A stretch of 64,000 nt of DNA from RYN-230 sp963814645 (GTDB lineage: Bacteria > Actinomycetota > Actinomycetes > Streptosporangiales > Streptosporangiaceae). A program made the translations under genes and the position numbers. The stretch is from contig CAWFDX010000004.1 of NCBI GenBank assembly GCA_963814645.1, positions 2,604,001 through 2,668,000 on the forward strand, read 5' to 3'. Every line of letters starts with the position of its first letter. The first letter of the stretch is position 1. Below are positions 32,716-40,363 of the stretch, in pieces. A model generated the notes under the pieces. The model did no database searches. It worked only from the letters and a program-made list of their open reading frames with translations, and was not told the DNA's origin.

Positions 32716-33680
32716 GCCGTCTCCTCCCGGAACAGTTCCTCCACCCGCCGCCGCCGCTGCTCCAGCCGGTGCAGCGGCAGTCCCAGGTCGGCGACCGTGT
32801 CCCGGACCTCGTCGTAGGTGGCCGGCGAGACGATCTCGACCAGCAGGCCGCGGTCCTCCGCCCGCGGCCGCAGGCCACGCGCGGCCAGCCCGGCCGCCAG
32901 TTCCGCCATGCCCTCGTCCACCTCCACCAGCAGCACCTGGCTGACCTGGGTGAAGCTGGTCATCGAGTCGGCACGGAGCAGCCGGCCCCCGTCGATGACC
33001 ACCAGTTGGTCGCAGATCTGCTCGATCTCGCCGAGCAGGTGCGAGGACACCAGCATGGAGATGCCGAACTCGGACCCGATCCGGGCTATCAGGTCCAGCA
33101 TCGCGGCCCGGCCGGCCGGGTCCAGACCGTTGGTCGGCTCGTCGAGCAGCATCAGCCGCGGGTCACCGACCAGCGCCTGGGCCAGCTTGACCCGCTGCTT
33201 CATGCCGGTCGAGTAGGTGCCGATCATCCGGTACCGCTCTTCGTACAGGCCGACGTGCCGGAGCGAGTCGGCGGCCCGCTCCTTGGCCGACGTCGGCGGC
33301 AGCCCGGACATCCGGCCCAGGTGGGTGACGAACTCGGTCGCGGTGACGTCCGGCGGCAGGCAGTCGTGCTCCGGCATGTAGCCGGTGAGCGTGCGGATCT
33401 GCAGCGGGTCACGGGCGCAGTCCAGGCCGAGCACGGCCGCCTGCCCGCTGCTGGCCGGCAGCAGCCCGAGCAGGATCTTGATGAGCGTGGACTTGCCCGC
33501 GCCGTTGGCCCCGACCAGCCCGGTGATGCCCGGCTCCACCTGGACCGTCAGCCCGTCCAGCGCGGTGACCGGTCCCGGGTAACGCATGGTCAGCGCCGTG
33601 GTCTCGATGACGGCCGCATCGGCCCCCCGGGGGCCCGGCCCGCCGGGCGGCCCAGCGCGCAGCGGCAGTTGAGCGGTCAC
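32712..33680 (-). CDS. ABC transporter ATP-binding protein (first gene of operon)
   Basis: 322 residues. Walker A GANGAGKST, Q-loop region with GYMPEHDCLPPDVTATEFV, signature YSTGMKQRVKLAQAL, Walker B LMLLDEPTNGLDP and SSHLLGEIEQICD. The start is taken as the GTG at 33680, since AGGAG lies five bases upstream on the minus strand; an upstream in-frame start would add an unlikely leader. A short disordered N-terminal segment (RAGPPGGPGPRGAD) precedes the ATPase fold. It pairs with the permease it overlaps by ATGA. Confidence 0.9.
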   Translation of the reverse strand: MTAQLPLRAGPPGGPGPRGADAAVIETTALTMRYPGPVTALDGLTVQVEPGITGLVGANGAGKSTLIKILLGLLPASSGQAAVLGLDCARDPLQIRTLTGYMPEHDCLPPDVTATEFVTHLGRMSGLPPTSAKERAADSLRHVGLYEERYRMIGTYSTGMKQRVKLAQALVGDPRLMLLDEPTNGLDPAGRAAMLDLIARIGSEFGISMLVSSHLLGEIEQICDQLVVIDGGRLLRADSMTSFTQVSQVLLVEVDEGMAELAAGLAARGLRPRAEDRGLLVEIVSPATYDEVRDTVADLGLPLHRLEQRRRRVEELFREETA

Positions 33681-33886
33681 GATGTCTCCTGACCTCGGAA
33701 TCGCAGTGCAGCATCGCACCGCGGCTCCCAGCATGCCGGCCGGACGGCCGCCGCGTCATCAGCCTCAGGACTGGCTTTCCGGCTCCCCCCGCGGAGCTAC
33801 CAGCCAGGTGGCGGGGCCCAGGTCCACCCGGCAGCGTACGACCGCGGGCGGACGTCCAGGCTTGCCTGCGGCGTTACGGTGAACAA

Positions 33887-35296
33887 GTGAGCGCAGAACC
33901 CGTGTCACCGTTCCGGCGGCTGCGCCGGCTGTGGACGGTGCTGGACTGGACCGCCGCCGCCGTGTGCGCGGTCATCATCATCGGCGTGCTGATCCGCACC
34001 GGGCACGTCCGGTACGGGGTGGGCGTGCGGGCGGCGGCCTGGCCGCTGGTGCTGCCGATCGCCCTCGGCGTGGCCTTCCCCGTCACGATCAGGCGCAAAG
34101 CCCCGGTCCGGGCGCTGGCCATCGTGCTGGCCTGCTGCGTGGCCCTGCTGGTCGTCGGGGCCTCGCTGACCAGCGGCCCGATCCTGCCGCTGTGCCTGGT
34201 GCTGTACGTGGTCGCCACCACCTGCCGCCGCAACGTGGCGGTGGCCGGCCTGGCCGCCGCGCTGGCCCTGCTGGTGCTGCAGGGCCTGCTCTTCCGCCTC
34301 ACCGGGTTCGGCCGGGGCGACTCGGTCGGCGGGGCGCTGTTCCTGATCATCGTCTGGACCGTCGGCTACGCGGTGCAGCAGCGCCGCACCTACCTGGCCC
34401 ACCTGCGGGACCGCGCGACCAGCGACGCGGTCACCCGGGAACGGCTGCGCATCGCCCGGGAACTGCACGACATCGTGGCGCACAGCATGACCGTGGTCAC
34501 GGTGCAGGCCGGGTTCGGTGAGTACGTGTTCGACAGCCAGCCGGCCGAGGCCCGCGCCGCGCTGGGTGCGATCCAGGCGGTGAGCCGGGAGGCGCTGGGC
34601 GAGATGCAGCGGATGCTGTGCGTGCTCCGCCAGCAGGAGGCCGACACGGCGCCCGCGGACCCGGCCCGGCCGGCCGACCCGGCGGCTCCGCCTGCGGCCA
34701 GCGCGGCCGGGGTGGCGGAGACGGCCGAAGTGGCAGAGGACGGGCCAGCCCGGGGCCGCCGGCCCCGGCCCGGGGCCCCGCTGGCGCCCGCGCCCGGACT
34801 GGCCAGCCTGGACCGGCTGGTGCAGCGCACCGCCGGGGCCGGCGTCACGGTCACGGTCGAGCGCACCGGCACCGTCCGGCCGCTGCCCGCCGGGCTCGAC
34901 CTGTCCGCGTTCCGCATCGTGCAGGAGGCGCTGACCAACGTGGTCAAGCACTCTGGGGCGGACCGCTGCCAGGTGCGGCTCGACTACGGGCCCGCCGACC
35001 TGCTCATCGAGATCACCGACCACGGCGCGGCCACACCAGCCACGGTCGGCGCGGCCGCGGGCGTCGCGGGCACGAGCATGAACGGCAGTCCGATCAGCAC
35101 GGGGTCTGTGAGCACGGGGTCTGTCAGCACGGGGATTGTCAGCACGGGGTTTGCGGTTACCGGGCAGCGGGCCGGGCACGGCATCGTCGGCATGCGGGAA
35201 CGGGTCAGCCTGTGCGGCGGCGAGTTCAGCGCCGCGCCGCGGCCCGGTGGCGGTTTCGTGGTCCGGGCCAGGTTGCCGCTAGATTCCCGTTCATGA
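33887..35296 (+). CDS. NarL-type sensor histidine kinase (HisKA_3)
   Basis: 469 residues. Membrane part with about four to five helices (AAAVCAVIIIGVLI, WPLVLPIALGVAFPV, ALAIVLACCVALLVVGASL, AGLAAALALLVLQGLL, ALFLIIVWTVGYAV). The HisKA_3 dimerisation domain has the phospho-acceptor His in RIARELHDIVAHSMTVV; the ATPase domain has IVQEALTNVVKHSGA (N box), ITDHGAA and GHGIVGMRERV. A Pro/Ala-rich linker separates the two. Between ITDHG and the second glycine box, where the ATP lid sits, there is a tandem repeat of STGSV-like pentapeptides. GTG start. Coupled by ATGA to its response regulator. Confidence 0.9.
   Translation: MSAEPVSPFRRLRRLWTVLDWTAAAVCAVIIIGVLIRTGHVRYGVGVRAAAWPLVLPIALGVAFPVTIRRKAPVRALAIVLACCVALLVVGASLTSGPILPLCLVLYVVATTCRRNVAVAGLAAALALLVLQGLLFRLTGFGRGDSVGGALFLIIVWTVGYAVQQRRTYLAHLRDRATSDAVTRERLRIARELHDIVAHSMTVVTVQAGFGEYVFDSQPAEARAALGAIQAVSREALGEMQRMLCVLRQQEADTAPADPARPADPAAPPAASAAGVAETAEVAEDGPARGRRPRPGAPLAPAPGLASLDRLVQRTAGAGVTVTVERTGTVRPLPAGLDLSAFRIVQEALTNVVKHSGADRCQVRLDYGPADLLIEITDHGAATPATVGAAAGVAGTSMNGSPISTGSVSTGSVSTGIVSTGFAVTGQRAGHGIVGMRERVSLCGGEFSAAPRPGGGFVVRARLPLDSRS
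35091..35157 (+). repeat. 15-bp in-frame minisatellite in the kinase ATP lid
   Basis: Four successive copies of a unit close to GTCAGCACGGGGTCT, encoding STGSV, STGSV, STGIV and STGFA, preceded by a related ISTG. The copies differ by a few bases, so duplication is not very recent. The frame is kept. It falls in the ATP-lid region of the catalytic domain, where length variation may be tolerated. Confidence 0.85.
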
Positions 35297-35967
35297 CGTT
35301 GCGCGTGCTGGTCGCCGACGACCAGGCCCTGGTGCGGGCGGGCTTCCGCGGCATCGTCGCGGCCACCCCGGGTTTCGAGGTGGTCGGCGAGGCGGGCACC
35401 GGGGCGGAAGCCGTCGAACTGACCCGCCGGCACTTCCCGGACGTGGTGCTGATGGACGTCCGGATGCCGGAGATGGACGGCATCGAGGCCACCCGCCAGA
35501 TCACCCGGACGGCCGCCACCAGCGGGGTGCGGGTGCTCATCCTGACCACGTTCGACCTGGACGAGTACGTGTACTCGGCGCTGCGCGCCGGGGCCAGCGG
35601 CTTCCTGCTGAAGAGCATCTCCCCGGCCGAGCTGCTGACCGCGATCCAGGTCATCGCGGCCGGTGACGCGCTGCTCGCGCCGTCCGTCACCCGGCGGCTG
35701 GTCGAGGAGTTCGCCCGCCGGCCGCTGGCCGCACCGGCCGCCCAGCCCCCTTCTGGCGTGCTCGACGTGATCACCGCCCGGGAGCGGGAGGTACTCGCAC
35801 TGGTGGCCGGCGGCCTGTCCAACAGTGAGATCGCCCGCCGTCTGGACATCAGCCCGGCCACCACGAAGACACATGTCGGGCACCTGCTCACCAAGCTCAA
35901 CGCGCGCGACCGCGTTCACCTGGTCATCCTGGCCTACCAGGCGGGCCTGGCCGCGCCCATCCCATGA
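35293..35967 (+). CDS. NarL/LuxR-family response regulator
   Basis: 224 residues. Receiver domain at 1-120 with the acidic pair in LVADDQALVRAGF, phospho-acceptor Asp in DVVLMDVRMPEMDG, conserved Thr in ILTTFDLDEY and Lys in FLLKSISPAEL. A linker precedes a C-terminal LuxR-type HTH (TAREREVLALVAGGLSNSEIARRLDISPATTKTHVGHLLTKL). It is the cognate partner of the kinase whose stop it overlaps. The divergent ABC exporter operon 200 bases upstream of the kinase is a candidate target. Confidence 0.95.
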   Translation: MTLRVLVADDQALVRAGFRGIVAATPGFEVVGEAGTGAEAVELTRRHFPDVVLMDVRMPEMDGIEATRQITRTAATSGVRVLILTTFDLDEYVYSALRAGASGFLLKSISPAELLTAIQVIAAGDALLAPSVTRRLVEEFARRPLAAPAAQPPSGVLDVITAREREVLALVAGGLSNSEIARRLDISPATTKTHVGHLLTKLNARDRVHLVILAYQAGLAAPIP

Positions 35968-36879
35968 CCGCCGGCCAGGGCGCTCGAGCGACCGGCGAGC
36001 GGCGGATCCAGCCTGGCCGGTCTCCCGGGCTCACCCCCGTCCTGGTCGGGCTCTTCGTGGCTGGTGCGCTGGTCGGGCTGCGCGGCGGGTTCGCGCGCCC
36101 GGGGCTGCACGGGCCGCTGCGGCACGACGGGGGCGGCGTCGGCATCGCGCTGGAGGCCGTGCTGGCCGTGCTGCTGGCCGCGCTGCTGATCCGGCAGCGG
36201 CGGCAGCCCGCGGCCGACTTCGCCACCCGGCGGCTGCGCACCGTGCTGCGCGCCGTGCTGCTGGCCGGGCTGGTCGCGATCCCGGTCATCCTGGTGGCCG
36301 ACGCGCCACTGCGTGGCCAGCTGCGGACCCGCACCCCCGCCGGTCCCCGGCTGCCGCCCGCTCCGACGGCACGGCCCACCCACCTGACCCGGCCGTCGTC
36401 CGTCCACTTCCCGCTGTCTGCGGTGCTCTACACGCTGCTCGGGCTCGTGCTGCTGGCCGCCGTCGCGGCCGTCGCGGCGCTGCTCCTCCGGCACCGCCCG
36501 GCGGATCAGGACGCGCTGCCCCCGGAGGACGCCTCGCTGGCCGAGGGCGAGCGGACCGAATTGCGCGCCGCGGTCCAGTCCGGGCAGCGCGCGCTGGCCG
36601 GACTGGACGATGCCCGGGCCGCGATCATCGCCTGCTACCTGGCCATGGAGCGGAGCCTGGCCGCGGCCGGTGCGGACCGGACCGAGGCCGACACGCCAGC
36701 CGAGTTCCTGGACCGCGCGGCCGCGGCCGGCCTGGTCCGCACGGCCGCGGCCGGCCAGCTGACCGGGCTGTTCTACGAGGCGCGGTTCTCCCGGCACGAG
36801 CTGACCGGCACCGAGCGGAGTGCCGCCGAGCACGCCCTCCGCCAGCTCGACGCCGACCTGGCTGGGGGCGCCTCGATGA
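35964..36879 (+). CDS. DUF4129-domain membrane protein (3' boundary uncertain)
   Basis: About 305 residues. Two N-terminal hydrophobic segments (LTPVLVGLFVAGALVGL and GIALEAVLAVLLAALLI), a third at VLRAVLLAGLVAIPVILVA, a proline-rich loop, then a fourth helix (LSAVLYTLLGLVLLAAVAAVAALLL) and the cytoplasmic DUF4129 domain with DDARAAIIACYLAMERSLAAAG, ADTPAEFLDRAA and LTGLFYEARFSRHEL. No stop follows: the frame stays open through the next gene and into the MoxR frame to 38396. The end at 36879 is an estimate, using the ATGA at 36876 as the likely original junction. ATGA overlap with the response regulator at the 5' end. Confidence 0.7.
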
Positions 36880-37416
36880 GCACCCGCTACGGACCTGAAC
36901 TAACGATTGCCGCCATCGCGGCCGCCGCCGCGGCGGTGGCCGGCGTACGCGCTGGCCGGGCCGATGGCCGTCGCGCTGGTCGCCATGGTCAGCGGGATAG
37001 CTGGGCTGATCCTGCTGCGCTACCTGGTCCCGCCGGCCCCCCCTGCGGCGCACGGCGAGGACCTGAGCGGGCCCGATCCGGCGGTGCCACCGCCGGTGCT
37101 GTCCACGTTCACCGGCACCTGGCGGCGGCAGTCCCGGCTGGCCGACGCGCAGGCCTCGCGGCCCGCGTACGAGGCTGGGCTGCGCCCGCAACTGGAGCAC
37201 CTGCTCGCCTCCCGGCTGGCCGAGCGGCGCGGGATCAGCCTGTACGACGACCCGGACGCGGCCCGGGACGCGTTCACCGGGGGCCAGCCCGGCTACGACG
37301 TGCTGTGGAGCTGGATCGACCCGGCCCAGCCGGCCGTCACCGGCACGGCCGGCGACATGCCGGGTATCCCGTTCCGCACGCTGGCCCGCATCATCGACCG
37401 ACTGGAGCGGCTGTGA
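36876..37416 (+). CDS. Small membrane protein between DUF4129 and MoxR (probable frameshift)
   Basis: The ATG at 36876 opens MSTRYGPELTIAAIAAAAAAVAG, a likely first membrane helix, but the second helix (YALAGPMAVALVAMVSGIAGLILLRYLVP) and the soluble remainder (LSTFTGTWRRQSRLADAQA, LRPQLEHLLASRLAERRGISL, IPFRTLARIIDRLERL) are in a different frame, which itself offers only a TTG at 36907. One indel near 36940, in a run of GCC/GCG triplets, would join the two parts. A protein of this kind usually lies between DUF4129 and MoxR in actinomycete operons. The stop overlaps the MoxR GTG. Confidence 0.6.
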
Positions 37417-38396
37417 CTGGTAGCACCCTGACCCCGGACGAGACCGCGCAGCGCTGCGCCCGGGTGCTGGCCGAGGTGCAACGCACGGTGGTCGGCCACC
37501 GGCGTGCCCTGGAACTGGTGATGACCGGGATCCTGGCCGGCGGGCACATCCTGCTGGAAGACCTGCCCGGGCTGGGCAAGACGCTGATCGCCCGGACCTT
37601 CGCCCGGGTGCTCGGCCTGGACTTCGCCCGGATCCAGTTCACCCCGGACCTGCTGCCTTCCGACGTGGTCGGCGCGCCCATGTACGACCAGCGCACCGGG
37701 GAGATGGTGTTCCGGCCCGGGCCGGTGTTCACCCAGCTGCTGCTGGCCGACGAGATCAACCGGACGCCGCCCAAGACGCAGGCCGCGCTGCTGGAGGCGA
37801 TGGGTGAAGGCCAGGTCAGCATGGACGGGCAGACCCGCCCGCTGCCGCAGCCATTCGTCGTGCTGGCCACCGACAACCCGATCGAGTACGAAGGCACCTA
37901 CGAGCTGCCGGAAGCCCAGCTCGACCGGTTTCTGCTCCGGCTCCGGCTGGGCTACCTGGACAGCTCGGACGAGGCCGCGATGCTGCAGCGGCGGCTCGAC
38001 CGGCGGGCCGAGAACGCCACCATCGAGCAGGTCACCGACGCCGCCGAACTGCTGGCCATGCGGGCGTCGCTGGAGGATGTCACGGTCGCCCCGGACGTGG
38101 TCGACTACGTGGTGTCCCTGGTCCGGGCCACCCGGGAGCACCGGCAGATCCAGGTCGGGGCCAGCCCGCGCGGCGGCCTGGCGCTGATCCAGCTGGCCCG
38201 CGGGCAGGCCCTGCTCCAGCTGCGCGACTACGTGATCCCGGACGACGTGAAGAGCGTCGCCGTGCCCGCGCTGGCGCACCGGATCACGCTGCGGCCCGAA
38301 CTGTGGGTCCGGCAGGTCCGCCCGGACGACGTCATCGCCAACGTGCTCGGCACCGTCCGCACCCCGCGGACCGACCCGTCGGCCAGCCATGCCTGA
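37413..38396 (+). CDS. MoxR-family AAA+ ATPase
   Basis: 327 residues, a clear MoxR-family member. Features: RTVVGHRRALELVMTGILAGGHILLEDLPGLGKT (Walker A EDLPGLGKT), FARIQFTPDLLPSDVVGAPMYD, Walker B LLLADEINRTPPKTQAALLEAM, QVSMDGQTRPLPQPF and sensor region LATDNPIEYEGTYELPEAQLDRF. It probably acts as a chaperone on the DUF58 protein next to it. The GTG start overlaps the stop of the membrane protein upstream; the stop overlaps the DUF58 start by eight bases. Confidence 0.95.
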   Translation: MTGSTLTPDETAQRCARVLAEVQRTVVGHRRALELVMTGILAGGHILLEDLPGLGKTLIARTFARVLGLDFARIQFTPDLLPSDVVGAPMYDQRTGEMVFRPGPVFTQLLLADEINRTPPKTQAALLEAMGEGQVSMDGQTRPLPQPFVVLATDNPIEYEGTYELPEAQLDRFLLRLRLGYLDSSDEAAMLQRRLDRRAENATIEQVTDAAELLAMRASLEDVTVAPDVVDYVVSLVRATREHRQIQVGASPRGGLALIQLARGQALLQLRDYVIPDDVKSVAVPALAHRITLRPELWVRQVRPDDVIANVLGTVRTPRTDPSASHA

Positions 38397-39681
38397 CCAC
38401 TCCCCCGGCGCGCCGGGACCGGCCACGGTACTGGCGTTGAGCTGGAATATTTCGCCTCACGCGCGCCGGCTGCTGACGCTGGCCGTGGCCGCGCTAGCCA
38501 TCGCGGTCGGGACCGGGCGGCCCGAGTTCGCCGGCCTGGCCGCCCCGGCCCTGCTGCTGCTGGCCGCCGGGCGCCGGGGCCGGCCCGCGGAGGTGCAGGT
38601 GAGCGCCGGGCTGACCGCCTCCCGGCTGATCGAGGGCGAGCGGGCCGCGGTGACGCTGGCGGTGCGCGGCGCGGACGGGTACACGGTGCACCTAGTGCTG
38701 CGCCCGGCGCACTCGATCGAGCCGCTGCCCGGCCCGGGCGGGCAGCGGCCCGGGCATGGCGCGGGCCCGGACGGCAGGCTGCCGTTCACCGTGCGCCGCT
38801 GGGGACGGCGGCGGACCGGCTCGGCCGAGATCATCCTGCGCGACCGGTGGCGGCTGGCCGAGGGCCGGGCCGTGCTCGGCCTGCCCGCGCTGGACTGCTA
38901 CCCGCGGCCGGCCGTGCAGCAGACCCGGGTGGTGCTGAGCCGGCTGCCGCAGCGGCTCGGCGAGCACACCGCGCGGGCGGCCGGTGAGGGCGCCGAGTTC
39001 GGCGGCGTCCGCGAGTACGTGCCCGGCGACCGGCAGCGCAGCATCAACTGGCCGGCCACCACCCGGCGCGGCCGCCTCCAGGTCAACACGTTCCAGGCGG
39101 AACGCTCCCAGGACGTGATCATCCTGGTCGACGCCTCGTGGGACGAGGGCGAGCCTGGCGACACGGTGGTGGACCGGGCGCTGCGCGGCGCGGCTGGCGC
39201 GGCCCGCGCCTACCTGGCCGCCCGGGACCGGGTCGGCTTCATCAGCTACCGGTCCCAGGCCCGGTGGCTGGTGCCCGGGCTGGGCCAGCGCCAGTACTAC
39301 CGGATCGCCGAAGCCATGCTGACCGTGGAGCGGGACTACGCCAACGACACCGGTTTCGCCCGGCTGCCCCGGGCCGCGCTGCCGCCCGGCGCGCTGATCC
39401 TGGTGTTCAGCCCGCTGGCCGACCCGCGCCTGGTGGAGACCCTGCGCGACCTGCGGCAGCGCGGTTTCGCGGTGCTGATCGTCGACGTGCTGGCCGGCGA
39501 GCCGTGGCTGGGCCGGGGCCGGACCGCGCGGCTGGCGCACCGGCTGTGGCGGCTGGAGCACCAGGCCATCCGGTTCTCCCTGCGTGAGCTGGGCGTGCTG
39601 GTGGTGGAGTGGGACGGCGAGCAGAGCCTGGACCTGCCGCTGGCCCCGTTCACCCGGCGTGCCCTGGTGACCCGCCGGTGA
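38389..39681 (+). CDS. DUF58-domain protein
   Basis: 430 residues. Two hydrophobic segments near the N-terminus (LLTLAVAALAIAVG and AGLAAPALLLLAAG) anchor it. The DUF58 signature GEGAEFGGVREYVPGDRQRSINW (given here as its core EFGGVREYVPGD and RSINW) lies around residue 205, followed by a VWA-like fold with VIILVDASWDEGEPGD. DUF58 proteins pair with MoxR ATPases and with DUF4129/transglutaminase proteins in envelope-associated operons; no transglutaminase gene is present here. Confidence 0.92.
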   Translation: MPDHSPGAPGPATVLALSWNISPHARRLLTLAVAALAIAVGTGRPEFAGLAAPALLLLAAGRRGRPAEVQVSAGLTASRLIEGERAAVTLAVRGADGYTVHLVLRPAHSIEPLPGPGGQRPGHGAGPDGRLPFTVRRWGRRRTGSAEIILRDRWRLAEGRAVLGLPALDCYPRPAVQQTRVVLSRLPQRLGEHTARAAGEGAEFGGVREYVPGDRQRSINWPATTRRGRLQVNTFQAERSQDVIILVDASWDEGEPGDTVVDRALRGAAGAARAYLAARDRVGFISYRSQARWLVPGLGQRQYYRIAEAMLTVERDYANDTGFARLPRAALPPGALILVFSPLADPRLVETLRDLRQRGFAVLIVDVLAGEPWLGRGRTARLAHRLWRLEHQAIRFSLRELGVLVVEWDGEQSLDLPLAPFTRRALVTRR

Positions 39682-40313
39682 TCGCGGAGCAGCCGTCCTC
39701 GTGGCGCGCCGCATCATGGCCGGCCAGGTGGCGGGCCTGGTGGCGGCACAGCACGGCGCGGCTGGTCACGGTGGCCGCGCTGCTCGGCGCGGCCTGCCTG
39801 ATCTGGGCCGCGACGCCGCCCGGGTCGGCGGGCCCGGCCGCGCCCGCGATCACCGTGCTGGCCGCCTGCGCGCTGGCCGGCAGCGCGGTGCGGCTGGCCC
39901 TGGCCGGGGTGCCGCGGCCGGACACGGCCGGTTACCCGGGGCCGCTGGCCCGGCTGGGCGCCTGGGGCCTGGACACGCTGCGCCGGGTGCCGTGGGCCGA
40001 GGGCGCCGTGCTGGGCGTGCTCGCGCTGGAGGCGCTGCACCCGGCCCGGCCCTGGCACACCGCGCTGCTCGGCGTGGCGCTGACCGGCTACCTGTTCGCC
40101 GTGCACCTGGCCGAGTCGGGCAGCGGCCGCGGCGAGCCCGCGGCCCTGCTGCGCAGCCAGGCCCCGGTGCTGGCCGCGGGCCTGGGGCTGCTGGTGCTGG
40201 CCGCGGGCTCGGCGCTGCTGCCGGGCGCCGGCACCGGCCCGGCCGGCGCCGGGCTGCGCACCGCGGCGGCCATCGCCGCACTCGTCGCCTGCGCGCTGGC
40301 CGCACCGGTCTGA
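39678..40313 (+). CDS. Integral membrane protein closing the MoxR-DUF58 operon
   Basis: 211 residues with about six hydrophobic segments, among them LVTVAALLGAACLIWAA, PAITVLAACALAGSAVRLAL, GAVLGVLALEALH, TALLGVALTGYLFAVHLAE, APVLAAGLGLLVLAAGSALL and TAAAIAALVACALAA. The GTG at 39678 overlaps the DUF58 stop by GTGA; longer alternatives merely read DUF58 out of frame. No conserved family recognised. Position suggests it is part of the same envelope complex. Confidence 0.75.
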   Translation: MIAEQPSSWRAASWPARWRAWWRHSTARLVTVAALLGAACLIWAATPPGSAGPAAPAITVLAACALAGSAVRLALAGVPRPDTAGYPGPLARLGAWGLDTLRRVPWAEGAVLGVLALEALHPARPWHTALLGVALTGYLFAVHLAESGSGRGEPAALLRSQAPVLAAGLGLLVLAAGSALLPGAGTGPAGAGLRTAAAIAALVACALAAPV

Positions 40314-40363
40314 GCTGGGCGGCAGCGGGCCGGCGGCGGCGCGGCGCCGTCCTGAACGCGGGC

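Noticed and set aside
37413..38396. Treating DUF4129, the membrane protein and MoxR as one 810-residue protein
   Set aside because: The middle third reads the membrane protein out of frame and has no conserved character, and MoxR has its own GTG in the usual GTGA overlap.
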